Source: Parcubacteria group bacterium
Lineage (GTDB): Bacteria > Patescibacteriota > Minisyncoccia > UBA6257 > JACRHW01
Length of the DNA: 9,712 bases
Direction: 5' to 3'
NCBI GenBank assembly: GCA_016211955.1
Contig: JACRHX010000025.1
Location: 1-9,712 of the forward strand
Positions 1 to 5,881 of this stretch are shown here, piece after piece (positions within the stretch are counted from its first letter, which is position 1; each line of letters opens with the position of its first letter). The position numbers were made by a program, and so were the translations under genes. The notes below the pieces were generated by a model that made no database searches, was not told the DNA's origin, and was given only the letters and a program-made list of their open reading frames with translations.

Positions 1-8
1 GAACGTAG

Positions 9-971
9 AAGAATACCTATACCAAAGACACTACCGATATTCTCGGTACGAAATATTATTACACCGTTTTTGCTGAAAATGCGAAAGGTGTCGTCGCTTC
101 TGGCGCGATCATCGCTACCCCACCTTCATCTGTTTCTGCAGCTCCTAGTCAAACACATCAGGAAATTGCACAACTTCATTTTAAGGACATCGTTACTCCA
201 CAGATTAGTGTTGCTCCACTTGTATCACCTTTCCTTACGGTACGTTCACAGATCGGAGATCGTGAAGTAGTGCGTCCCGTTATCTCCACAACACCCATTG
301 AGACAACAACGAATACATCATTAACGTTTGCCTTGTCACAAGAAAAAGAACAAAAAGTAGTACAGTTTGCTATGTTACAACTTGGTGCCACTTCGTATCT
401 TCTTGCCCCTACCGAAACAAAAGACGCTTTTATGGCACGCGTTACTACTCCACAAGAAAAAGGAACCTATGAGGCTACTGTCTCTGTGATCTACAAAGAC
501 GGAACAACGGAGGAGATAAAAACAAACATTCTCGTTGATCCTACGGGGTATGTGTATACCAAACAAGGAGATGAAGAGTGGCGTGTTCCTAATGCTCACG
601 TTTCGCTTTACGTTCAAGATGAATCGACAAAAGAGTTTACTCTATGGAATGCAACACCTCATGCGCAGAAGAATCCATACACAACAACGGGAGATGGAAT
701 ATTCTCTTTCTTTGTGCCTCTGGGAACCTACTATCTCACCGCTTCAAAATCAGGATACGAGGATGCAAAGACGGATGTGTTTACGGTGGAGACGAAGCTG
801 GTGACGAAGGTGATGGAGATGAAGCCAATAGGGTTTGAGGCAGTAGTAAATGTTGTGCGTGAAAGTAAAATACGTGATCGTGCCACGTTGTGGAAGTTGT
901 TGGGCTTCATTGCACTTGTCCTTATGTGTGCAGTTGTGTTAAGAAGAGCAAAATATGTCAGCACAATCTAG
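9..971 (+). CDS. C-terminal part of a modular surface protein (FnIII, Ig-like, carboxypeptidase-regulatory-like domains, C-terminal TM anchor)
   Basis: The frame is open from 9 to the TAG at 969-971 (320 codons). Residues 1-32 read like the second half of a fibronectin type III domain (YTKDTTDILGTKYYYTV, then AxNxxG). A Ser/Pro/Thr-rich linker follows, then an Ig-like beta segment (about 130-178). Next is a carboxypeptidase-regulatory-like beta sandwich (about 180-262: GYVYT, VPNAHVSLYV, TTTGDGIFSF, GTYYLTASKSGY). Residues 297-313 are hydrophobic (LLGFIALVLMCAVVL) and are followed by RRAK, which suggests a C-terminal membrane anchor with the bulk of the protein outside the cell. No catalytic residues are visible. 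An in-frame TAG lies at 6-8 and the first usable start is the GTG at 270. That GTG is inside the linker, so it is probably not the real start. The gene most likely began upstream of the window, possibly with a frameshift close to its edge. Function is inferred as adhesion or cell-surface scaffold. Confidence 0.7.
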   Translation, partial: KNTYTKDTTDILGTKYYYTVFAENAKGVVASGAIIATPPSSVSAAPSQTHQEIAQLHFKDIVTPQISVAPLVSPFLTVRSQIGDREVVRPVISTTPIETTTNTSLTFALSQEKEQKVVQFAMLQLGATSYLLAPTETKDAFMARVTTPQEKGTYEATVSVIYKDGTTEEIKTNILVDPTGYVYTKQGDEEWRVPNAHVSLYVQDESTKEFTLWNATPHAQKNPYTTTGDGIFSFFVPLGTYYLTASKSGYEDAKTDVFTVETKLVTKVMEMKPIGFEAVVNVVRESKIRDRATLWKLLGFIALVLMCAVVLRRAKYVSTI

Positions 972-2277
972 TAATCAAAAAAGAATTGTTGTTGTGGGGG
1001 GTGGGTTTGGTGGCATAGAAACAGCGCTCGGTTTGTTGCATAAAAAAAGAGCGAATACAAAAATTACGCTTATTACGAGTATCCCGCATTTTGAATACAC
1101 ACCCGCACTCTATCGTGTTGTTGCCGGTGCCTCCCCACTTGAAACGTGTATCCCTCTTAAAGACATTTTTGGGGGTAAGGATATTGAAATTGTTCGAGAC
1201 ACAGTTATTGATCTAGATATCGAAGAGAAGTTTGTAAAAGGAGTTTCCGGGTCTGTATATGCTTTTGATTACTGTGTTCTTGCTTTGGGGAGCGAGGTTG
1301 CATATTTTGATATTCCAGGACTTAAGGAGCTTTCGTTTGGTTTTAAATCAGTTCATCAGGCGTTACGTCTCAAGCGCCATCTTCATGAAATTTTCGATAG
1401 TTGTAGAGAGGGCACTTCGGAAGAGAAGGTGTGTGCGTGTCATGTTCTTGTTGTGGGTGCTGGAGCGACGGGGGTTGAGCTCGCTGGAGAGCTTTCGATG
1501 TATTTAAGACGGCTCGCAAAACAACATAATTTTCCCCCTGAATTTATTACCCTTGATCTTGTTGAGGCGGCACCGCGTATTCTACCAACGCTTAAGGAGG
1601 ACATATCAAAAGAAGTTACGTATCAACTTCGAAATTTGGGGGTTAATATCTTTTTGAATAGGACGGTAGTAAAAGAGGAGGTAGAGACTGTTTTTCTTAA
1701 GGACATGCAGATGAACCCCGCTAGAAGTTGCGAGGGCTCGCAGCGTACCTATGGAGGTTCAACCTCCATAGGTACTACTTCTAACGGGGTGAAGACAAAA
1801 ACACTTATTTGGGCTGCTGGTATTAGAGCGCACCATCTCTATAGAGAAATTCGTGGCTTAACATGTGATGAAGGGGGTAGGGTTGTTGTCGATGAATTCC
1901 TTCGCGCCGTAAATGCCGAGAATGTGTATGTGATTGGTGATGGTGCTTCAACGCCGTATGCCGGCATGGCGCAGACAGCGTTGCGCGACGCTCGATTTGT
2001 TGCTGATACTATAGTAGCAAGTCTCTGTGGTAGAAAGATGCGTGAATATGTGCCATCTTCTGTGTCCCACATCATACCCGTAGGAGAGGGGTGGGCAGTG
2101 GCACTTATTGGTCACTGGCGTTTTTATGGAAAATTTGCATGGTGGTTACGCCGTATTGTTGACCTTCGTTATTTTCTCTCTATCCTTCCACTACGCAAGG
2201 CGCTTCTTGTTTTTAGAGAAGGCACATCGCTTTGTGAATCTTGCGAGGTGTGTTCAAGCGCAGAAAATAACACATAG
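955..2277 (+). CDS. NAD(P)/FAD-dependent oxidoreductase, type II NADH dehydrogenase (NDH-2)-like
   Basis: This is a 440-aa two-dinucleotide-binding-domain flavoprotein. NDH-2 enzymes pass electrons from NADH through FAD to quinone at the inner face of the membrane without pumping protons. Visible motifs are the N-terminal FAD Rossmann loop GGGFGG (15-20), the HFEYTPALYRVVAG segment (45-58), the second Rossmann motif GAGATGVELAGEL (168-180) for NAD(P)H, LIWAAGIRA (284-292), and the distal FAD motif VYVIGDGA (324-331) followed by GMAQTALRDARFVA. The C-terminal stretch with WW, LRYFLSILPLRKALLVF is hydrophobic and basic, as in NDH-2 membrane-association regions. Two oddities stand out. Residues 254-279 are an extra Ser/Gly/Thr-rich loop encoded by a nested palindrome. 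The tail also carries C427-x2-C430-x2-C433. The ATG at 955 overlaps the previous gene by 17 nt, with only a weak purine stretch before it. The acceptor is not shown by the sequence. A related ferredoxin or other FAD reductase remains possible. Confidence 0.88.
   Translation: MSAQSSNQKRIVVVGGGFGGIETALGLLHKKRANTKITLITSIPHFEYTPALYRVVAGASPLETCIPLKDIFGGKDIEIVRDTVIDLDIEEKFVKGVSGSVYAFDYCVLALGSEVAYFDIPGLKELSFGFKSVHQALRLKRHLHEIFDSCREGTSEEKVCACHVLVVGAGATGVELAGELSMYLRRLAKQHNFPPEFITLDLVEAAPRILPTLKEDISKEVTYQLRNLGVNIFLNRTVVKEEVETVFLKDMQMNPARSCEGSQRTYGGSTSIGTTSNGVKTKTLIWAAGIRAHHLYREIRGLTCDEGGRVVVDEFLRAVNAENVYVIGDGASTPYAGMAQTALRDARFVADTIVASLCGRKMREYVPSSVSHIIPVGEGWAVALIGHWRFYGKFAWWLRRIVDLRYFLSILPLRKALLVFREGTSLCESCEVCSSAENNT
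1715..1790. repeat. Nested palindromic element inserted in frame within the NDH-2-like gene
   Basis: The outer arms 1715-1728 and 1777-1790 are inverted repeats of 14 nt with one mismatch (ACCCCG...GAAGT against ACTTCT...CGGGGT). Inside are two perfect hairpins. The first is TGCGAG-GG-CTCGCA at 1729-1742. The second has 15-bp arms, 1745-1759 and 1761-1775, around a single central base. Together they would fold as a three-way junction. The element is read through as residues 254-279 without a stop. These lie where NDH-2 proteins normally pass directly from a short beta turn to the TxTLIWAAG strand. It resembles in concept the Rickettsia palindromic elements that reside inside coding genes, but its family is not identified here. 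Confidence 0.85.
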
Positions 2278-2287
2278 AAAGTAGAAG

Positions 2288-2325
2288 TATCAAATTCATG
2301 ACGATCGTCAGGTATTTGATATTTT
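2288..2325 (+). terminator. Hairpin terminator after the NDH-2-like gene
   Basis: It begins 11 nt after the stop codon. Outer arms TATCAAAT (2288-2295) and ATTTGATA (2314-2321) enclose the perfect 12-bp palindrome TGACGATCGTCA (2299-2310), giving a long interrupted stem. Only a short T run (2322-2325) follows, so termination may be partial. Confidence 0.6.
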
Positions 2326-2352
2326 GACATAAAGATAGTTTTTTGTTATTTT
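2324..2352 (+). promoter_or_regulatory. Possible promoter of a short transcript upstream of the CIRCE operator
   Basis: A perfect TTGACA (2324-2329) is followed after 17 nt by TATTTT (2347-2352), a 4/6 match to the -10 consensus. A transcript from about 2359 would stop at the terminator at 2420-2440, giving about 80 nt. It contains a 10-codon ORF (2385-2417) that ends just before the terminator. The region is AT-rich, so such matches can occur by chance. Confidence 0.25.
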
Positions 2353-2419
2353 TTTAGTAGTTCTTGGGAATAAAAAGACAAAGGATGTTATTATACTTCC
2401 GATTTATAAGTAAATAACG

Positions 2420-2440
2420 AAAAGCCCGCCAAGGGCTTTT
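2420..2440 (+). terminator. Rho-independent terminator
   Basis: A perfect 8-bp stem AAAAGCCC (2420-2427) / GGGCTTTT (2433-2440) has a 5-nt loop and ends in a T run. It lies 20 nt before the CIRCE operator and insulates the heat-shock operon from upstream transcription. The stem is symmetric enough (A run at the 5' side) to work in both directions. Confidence 0.85.
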
Positions 2441-2460
2441 GTATTTTAGGTAAGGCTGAA

Positions 2461-2487
2461 TTAGCACTCTTGACATTAGAGTGCTAA
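2461..2487. promoter_or_regulatory. CIRCE operator (HrcA-binding site)
   Basis: TTAGCACTC (2461-2469), a 9-nt spacer and GAGTGCTAA (2479-2487) match the CIRCE consensus TTAGCACTC-N9-GAGTGCTAA at every position. CIRCE is bound by the HrcA repressor, which is released on heat shock as chaperones become limiting. The site lies immediately before hrcA and overlaps the promoter, so autoregulation of hrcA-grpE-dnaK-dnaJ is expected. Confidence 0.97.
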
Positions 2488-2497
2488 TTGATAAAAT
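2470..2497 (+). promoter_or_regulatory. Vegetative-type promoter of the hrcA-grpE-dnaK-dnaJ operon, embedded in CIRCE
   Basis: A perfect -35 box TTGACA (2470-2475) occupies the CIRCE spacer. A 16-nt gap later is TAAAAT (2492-2497), a 5/6 match to the -10 box. Initiation is expected near 2504, two bases from the hrcA ATG at 2506. HrcA bound to the operator would block RNA polymerase directly. Confidence 0.8.
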
Positions 2498-2505
2498 TGA
2501 TAGTA

Positions 2506-3213
2506 ATGATTACAGAGCGACAGGGGCATATTTTGAAGCTTGCGCTTGATAGATACTTGCGCGATAACGATGCCATTACTTCGGGGAGACTTTTTGAAGG
2601 AGGTGGTTTTGAATTGAGTCCTGCAACATTGCGAAACGAACTTGCGCGTCTTGATGAATTGGGGTATTTATACCAATCTCATACTTCGGGTGGACGATAC
2701 CCAACAGACTTGGCGCTTCAGTGGTTTGTCGAAGAATTTGTATTACATACATTAGATCCTGATCGATTTTCCGACTCCCTCGAACATGAATTTGTTGCCG
2801 TGAATCCTAACCAGAATTTCTTTTATAATTTTGCACAATTTGCGGCAGATACGTGTGATAGTTTTTGTAATGTGCATGTGGATGAGGTGAGTTATCAGGC
2901 AGGACTTGATGATTTATTTTCACACCTTGATACTGATTCACCGGACACCATGCGGACAATTGTACGCGACATCGAGCGTCTCAATAGGCGGTTACGAGAT
3001 TTTAAGAATAAACAGAACGATAAGGAATATTTAGAGATATTTATTGGGGAGAAAAGCCCTGTTACCGATAGTAAAGACCTTGCGGTGTTACTTCTCAAGA
3101 TGCATAATGCTGATTTCGATGGCGTAACCGTTCTTATCGGTTCGAAACGTATGCCTTACACGAGAAATATATCCTTTTTAGAAGCGTCGAAACAGTTTTT
3201 AGAAAAAATGTAA
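2506..3213 (+). CDS. hrcA: Heat-inducible transcription repressor HrcA, short form
   Basis: The 235-aa product begins with the HrcA winged-helix domain: LTERQ-like start MITERQGHILKLALDRYL, S38-PATLRNELARLDELGYL, and the family signature HTSGGRYPTD (59-68), which continues the wing. The C-terminal part keeps the end of the HrcA GAF-like sensor: IGEKSP (180-185) and GVTVLIGSKRMPYTRNISFLE (206-226), equivalent to the G.iGPtRMdY region. Typical HrcA proteins are about 340 aa, so roughly 100 residues of the middle (dimerisation and inserted domain) are missing. I chose the ATG at 2506. The in-frame TTG at 2488 lies inside the promoter, upstream of the predicted transcription start. Translation is then probably leaderless. 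The gene follows a perfect CIRCE site and precedes grpE, dnaK and dnaJ, which fixes its role. Confidence 0.93.
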   Translation: MITERQGHILKLALDRYLRDNDAITSGRLFEGGGFELSPATLRNELARLDELGYLYQSHTSGGRYPTDLALQWFVEEFVLHTLDPDRFSDSLEHEFVAVNPNQNFFYNFAQFAADTCDSFCNVHVDEVSYQAGLDDLFSHLDTDSPDTMRTIVRDIERLNRRLRDFKNKQNDKEYLEIFIGEKSPVTDSKDLAVLLLKMHNADFDGVTVLIGSKRMPYTRNISFLEASKQFLEKM

Positions 3214-3229
3214 AAAAAGTGCTTAGTAA

Positions 3230-3300
3230 TTAGTTCTTAGAGCTTAGGGAAGGCCAACACATGATTTCCTAAGTCCTAAGTCCTAAGTCCTAAGAACTAA
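3230..3300. repeat. Imperfect hairpin with four tandem TCCTAAG heptamers before grpE
   Basis: The left arm TTAGTTCTTAG (3230-3240) is exactly complementary to CTAAGAACTAA (3290-3300). After a 2-nt mismatch CTTAGG (3243-3248) pairs with CCTAAG (3282-3287). The right side is four exact direct copies of TCCTAAG (3267-3294), so the stem could slip between registers. The structure ends 4 nt before the grpE ATG and no Shine-Dalgarno is visible. Confidence 0.75.
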
Positions 3301-3304
3301 CAAC

Positions 3305-3799
3305 ATGGATCAAGATACTACACAAAATAAAAACGAAGAGGAGAAAATTGAAGAGGGCCAAGAAGCTGACATTGAAAAATTAAAACGTGAAAGAGACGAA
3401 AATCTTGCGGGCTGGCAGAGGGCGCGAGCAGATTATCTTAATTTTCAAAAAGAGGAACGTGGCCGATTCGAGGAGTTTAGAAAAATGGGGCTTCGAGATT
3501 TTGTAACCGATCTTCTTGTTGTGCTCGATAGCTTTGATGCAGCGTGGCAATCACTTAAAGACGAGGGGCTTATAAAGGAGCTGGGGAGGGTTGAGGATCA
3601 AATGAGGGGGGTGCTGAAGCGTTATGGGGTTGAGGAGATTGCTGTTGCGGTAGATGCTTTTCCAGATCTTATGTTTCATGAAGCAATTGAGGTCGTGGAA
3701 GCAGAGAAAACAAGCGGAACAATTGTTGGGGTCATGCAAAAAGGGTATACCCTTCACGGGAATGTAATTCGTACTACAAAAGTTAAGGTCGTAAAATAA
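3305..3799 (+). CDS. grpE: Nucleotide exchange factor GrpE
   Basis: The 164-aa protein has the GrpE plan. A charged N-terminal coiled coil (about 1-60: EEEKIEEGQE, EKLKRERDE, RARADYLNFQKE) is followed by RKMGLRDFVTDLLVVLDSFDAA (59-80). The C-terminal beta domain carries FHEAIEVVE (124-132), then VMQKGYTLHGNVIRTTKVKVVK, the family's ending (usually V.Q.GY...gRvlRpA.V.V). GrpE dimers open the DnaK nucleotide cleft to release ADP in the cytoplasm. The second position of the usual RP pair in the ending is T (IRTTKV), a mild divergence. The ATG at 3305 is the first in frame. The gap to hrcA is 91 nt and is filled by the hairpin repeat. Confidence 0.95.
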   Translation: MDQDTTQNKNEEEKIEEGQEADIEKLKRERDENLAGWQRARADYLNFQKEERGRFEEFRKMGLRDFVTDLLVVLDSFDAAWQSLKDEGLIKELGRVEDQMRGVLKRYGVEEIAVAVDAFPDLMFHEAIEVVEAEKTSGTIVGVMQKGYTLHGNVIRTTKVKVVK

Positions 3800-3816
3800 A
3801 TTAATAAGCTTGTTAG

Positions 3817-3895
3817 GTTTTAGTTTTTTAGGTTTTAGGGTCATGGCATCATGTCGCCCTAACCCCTAACATCCTAACCCCTAACATCCTAAAAC
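3817..3895. repeat. Imperfect hairpin with 15-bp CTAA-type tandem repeats before dnaK
   Basis: The end arms GTTTTAG (3817-3823) and CTAAAAC (3889-3895) are exactly complementary. Inner arms at 3828-3840 (TTAGG..TTAGGG) and 3857-3869 (CCCTAA..CCTAA) pair with two mismatches. The right side is a 15-bp unit, CCTAACCCCTAACAT, repeated 2.3 times (3858-3892). It ends 3 nt before the dnaK ATG. No Shine-Dalgarno is visible. Confidence 0.7.
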
Positions 3896-3898
3896 ATT

Positions 3899-5788
3899 AT
3901 GGCAAAAATATTAGGTATTGATCTTGGTACAACAAATTCAGCAGTTGCGGTTATTGAGGCTGGTACGCCAAAGATTTTAGAAAATGCGGAGGGAAATAGG
4001 ACCACACCTTCGGTTGTTTCTCTTTCAAAGTCGGGAGAGCGGGTGGTGGGTCTTCTTGCAAAAAGGCAGGCGGTGACGAATCCAAAAAACACTATTTATT
4101 CAGTGAAGCGTTTGATTGGAAGAAAGTTTACCGATGATGAAGTGCAGAGAGATAAGAAATGGCTTTCATATGATTTACGAGAGGTCTCAAACGGTGGGGT
4201 AGAAATTAAAATGGGAGATGCGTGGCATAGACCAGAGGAGATTTCTGCGATGGTGTTGCAGAAGCTTAAGGCGGATGCGGAGGCAAAAATAGGAGAGACA
4301 ATCAATGAGGTAATTATTACCGTTCCTGCCTACTTTGGTGACGCAGAACGTCAGGCAACAAAAAATGCTGGTGAAATTGCCGGGCTTAATGTGAAGAGAA
4401 TATTGAATGAGCCAACGGCTGCCGCTCTTGCGTACGGGTTGAATAAAAAGAAGGATGAAAAGATCGTTGTGTATGATTTTGGAGGGGGGACGTTTGATGT
4501 TTCTGTACTTGAAATAGGGGATGACGTGATTGAGGTAAAGCGCACTGGTGGCGATGTGCATCTTGGGGGCGATGATCTTGATAAAATCATTATCGAGTAT
4601 CTTGTGGGCGAATTTAAAAAGCGTGAGGGAATTGACCTTACAAAAGATAGTCTCGCAACACAGCGGCTTAAGGAGGCCGCAGAGCGCCTTAAACATGAAC
4701 TTTCGACAAGTGTTGAGTCTGAAGTGAATCTCCCTTTTATTACTTCTGATGCGTCTGGTCCAAAACACTTTGAGGTCAAAGTCTCTCGCGCAACTCTCGA
4801 GGGTCTCGTGCATACGTTAATTGATCGTTCGATCGAAATTACTAAAAAGACAGTGAAGGAGGCGGGGTATAAATTAAGCGACGTGAATGAAGTTATTCTT
4901 GTGGGTGGGCAGACGCGTATGCCTGCGATCCAGGAGGCTGTTAGGAATTTATTTGGCAAAGAGCCACACCAGGGCATTAATCCTGACGAGGTGGTTGCTA
5001 TTGGCGCTGCTGTACAGGCGGGTATTTTACAGGGTGACGTGAAGGATGTTCTTCTTCTTGATGTAACCCCTCTTTCGCTTGGTATAGAAACACTCGGGGG
5101 CGTATTTACGAAGGTTATCGAGAAGAATACTACTATTCCAACAAGTCGTGCACAGGTATTTTCCACCGCAAGTGATAATCAGCCTTCTGTTGAGATACAT
5201 GTATTGCAGGGTGAACGTGAAATGGCGTCCGACAATAGAACGCTTGCGCGTTTTGTCCTTGATGGGCTTCCCCCTGCGCCACGTGGTGTACCGCAAGTTG
5301 AAGTTTCTTTCGATGTTGATGCAAATGGAATTCTTAACGTCTCTGCAAAGGATAAGGCGACACAGAAGGTGCAATCTGTGCGCATCGAAGCTTCTACGGG
5401 ACTTTCTGACGCGGAGATAGAGCGTATGAAAAAAGATGCGGCCCTGCATGCCGATGAAGATAAGAAAAAGAAAGAGCTTGTGGAGGCGCGTAACGTGGCA
5501 GATGGTATGATACATATGACGGAGAAGACGTTGCGTGAACAAGCGGAGAAAATAGGCGAGGAGGATAAGAAAGAGCTTCAGGAGCTTTCAGAGCTTTTGA
5601 AGAAAACGAAAGAAAGCGACACTGTAGATGAAATAAGGAGCGCAACGGAAAAACTTTCTCAGACCCTTTCACGCATAGGTGCAAAGATGTATGAGGAAAA
5701 GTCAAAAGAGGGAACTCCAGCGTCTGACGCTACTACTGAGTCAAAAGATGAGCCGAAGAAAGAAGAAGATGGTGGCGAAACAGCTTAA
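3899..5788 (+). CDS. dnaK: Molecular chaperone DnaK (Hsp70)
   Basis: This is a full-length 629-aa Hsp70. The ATPase domain has GIDLGTTNSAVAV (6-18), EPTAAALAYGL (171-181), VYDFGGGTFDVSVLEI (191-206) and ILVGGQTRMPAI (333-344). The conserved interdomain linker VLLLDVTPLSLG spans 384-395. The substrate-binding beta domain runs to about 500 (SDNQPSVEIHVLQGERE, then NGILNVSAKDKATQK). A charged alpha-helical lid and an acidic, Lys/Glu-rich disordered tail follow, ending GGETA. The KRLIGRKFTDDEVQRD segment (70-85) is the extra subdomain IB loop found in DnaK of the Gram-negative type. DnaK binds exposed hydrophobic peptides in an ATP cycle controlled by DnaJ and GrpE. No truncation is seen. It lies 99 nt after grpE and shares the CIRCE-controlled operon. 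Confidence 0.98.
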   Translation: MAKILGIDLGTTNSAVAVIEAGTPKILENAEGNRTTPSVVSLSKSGERVVGLLAKRQAVTNPKNTIYSVKRLIGRKFTDDEVQRDKKWLSYDLREVSNGGVEIKMGDAWHRPEEISAMVLQKLKADAEAKIGETINEVIITVPAYFGDAERQATKNAGEIAGLNVKRILNEPTAAALAYGLNKKKDEKIVVYDFGGGTFDVSVLEIGDDVIEVKRTGGDVHLGGDDLDKIIIEYLVGEFKKREGIDLTKDSLATQRLKEAAERLKHELSTSVESEVNLPFITSDASGPKHFEVKVSRATLEGLVHTLIDRSIEITKKTVKEAGYKLSDVNEVILVGGQTRMPAIQEAVRNLFGKEPHQGINPDEVVAIGAAVQAGILQGDVKDVLLLDVTPLSLGIETLGGVFTKVIEKNTTIPTSRAQVFSTASDNQPSVEIHVLQGEREMASDNRTLARFVLDGLPPAPRGVPQVEVSFDVDANGILNVSAKDKATQKVQSVRIEASTGLSDAEIERMKKDAALHADEDKKKKELVEARNVADGMIHMTEKTLREQAEKIGEEDKKELQELSELLKKTKESDTVDEIRSATEKLSQTLSRIGAKMYEEKSKEGTPASDATTESKDEPKKEEDGGETA

Positions 5789-5790
5789 GG

Positions 5791-5854
5791 GTATCTTGTA
5801 TCGAGTAGCTTGTATTTAGTATCTGTCCGCCTTTGGCGGACTTATACAAGATAC
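5791..5854. repeat. Inverted repeat with CCGCC/GGCGG core between dnaK and dnaJ
   Basis: Perfect 11-bp arms, GTATCTTGTAT (5791-5801) and ATACAAGATAC (5844-5854), surround a perfect 7-bp hairpin GTCCGCC-TTT-GGCGGAC (5825-5841). Further TTGTAT and TAGTAT motifs between the arms allow alternative pairings with 5858-5863. The repeat starts 2 nt after the dnaK stop and ends 27 nt before the chosen dnaJ start. No T run follows, so it is not a standard terminator. Confidence 0.75.
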
Positions 5855-5881
5855 AAAATACTATATACTAGACACAATGCT

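Noticed and set aside
70..270. 66-codon + strand frame starting MLKMRKVSS
   Set aside because: It overlaps the FnIII-like frame in another register. The translation is Leu/His-rich low-complexity and typical of a shadow.
2488..2505. TTG at 2488 as the hrcA start
   Set aside because: It lies between the -35 and -10 boxes, upstream of the expected transcription start. The family's N-terminus fits ATG 2506 (MITERQ).
3230..3300. TCCTAAG array as a CRISPR
   Set aside because: The units are 7 bp, directly adjacent with no spacers, and no cas gene is in the window.
3857..3892. CCCTAA repeats as a telomere or eukaryotic sequence
   Set aside because: It is a short 15-bp unit with only 2.3 copies between two bacterial operon genes and forms part of a hairpin.
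4187..4813. Second - strand open frame (208 codons) inside dnaK
   Set aside because: It is also antisense to dnaK, and it overlaps the other antisense frame. No family features are visible.
4351..5166. Long open frame (271 codons) on the - strand inside dnaK
   Set aside because: It is entirely antisense to a clearly conserved gene. Its translation is Ser/Thr/Arg-rich without any recognisable motif and it has no start signal. It is a codon-bias shadow.
5810..5881. Upstream extension of dnaJ by 24 codons
   Set aside because: These codons cover the inverted repeat and encode a sequence unlike any J domain N-terminus. ATG 5882 or 5891 gives the normal start.
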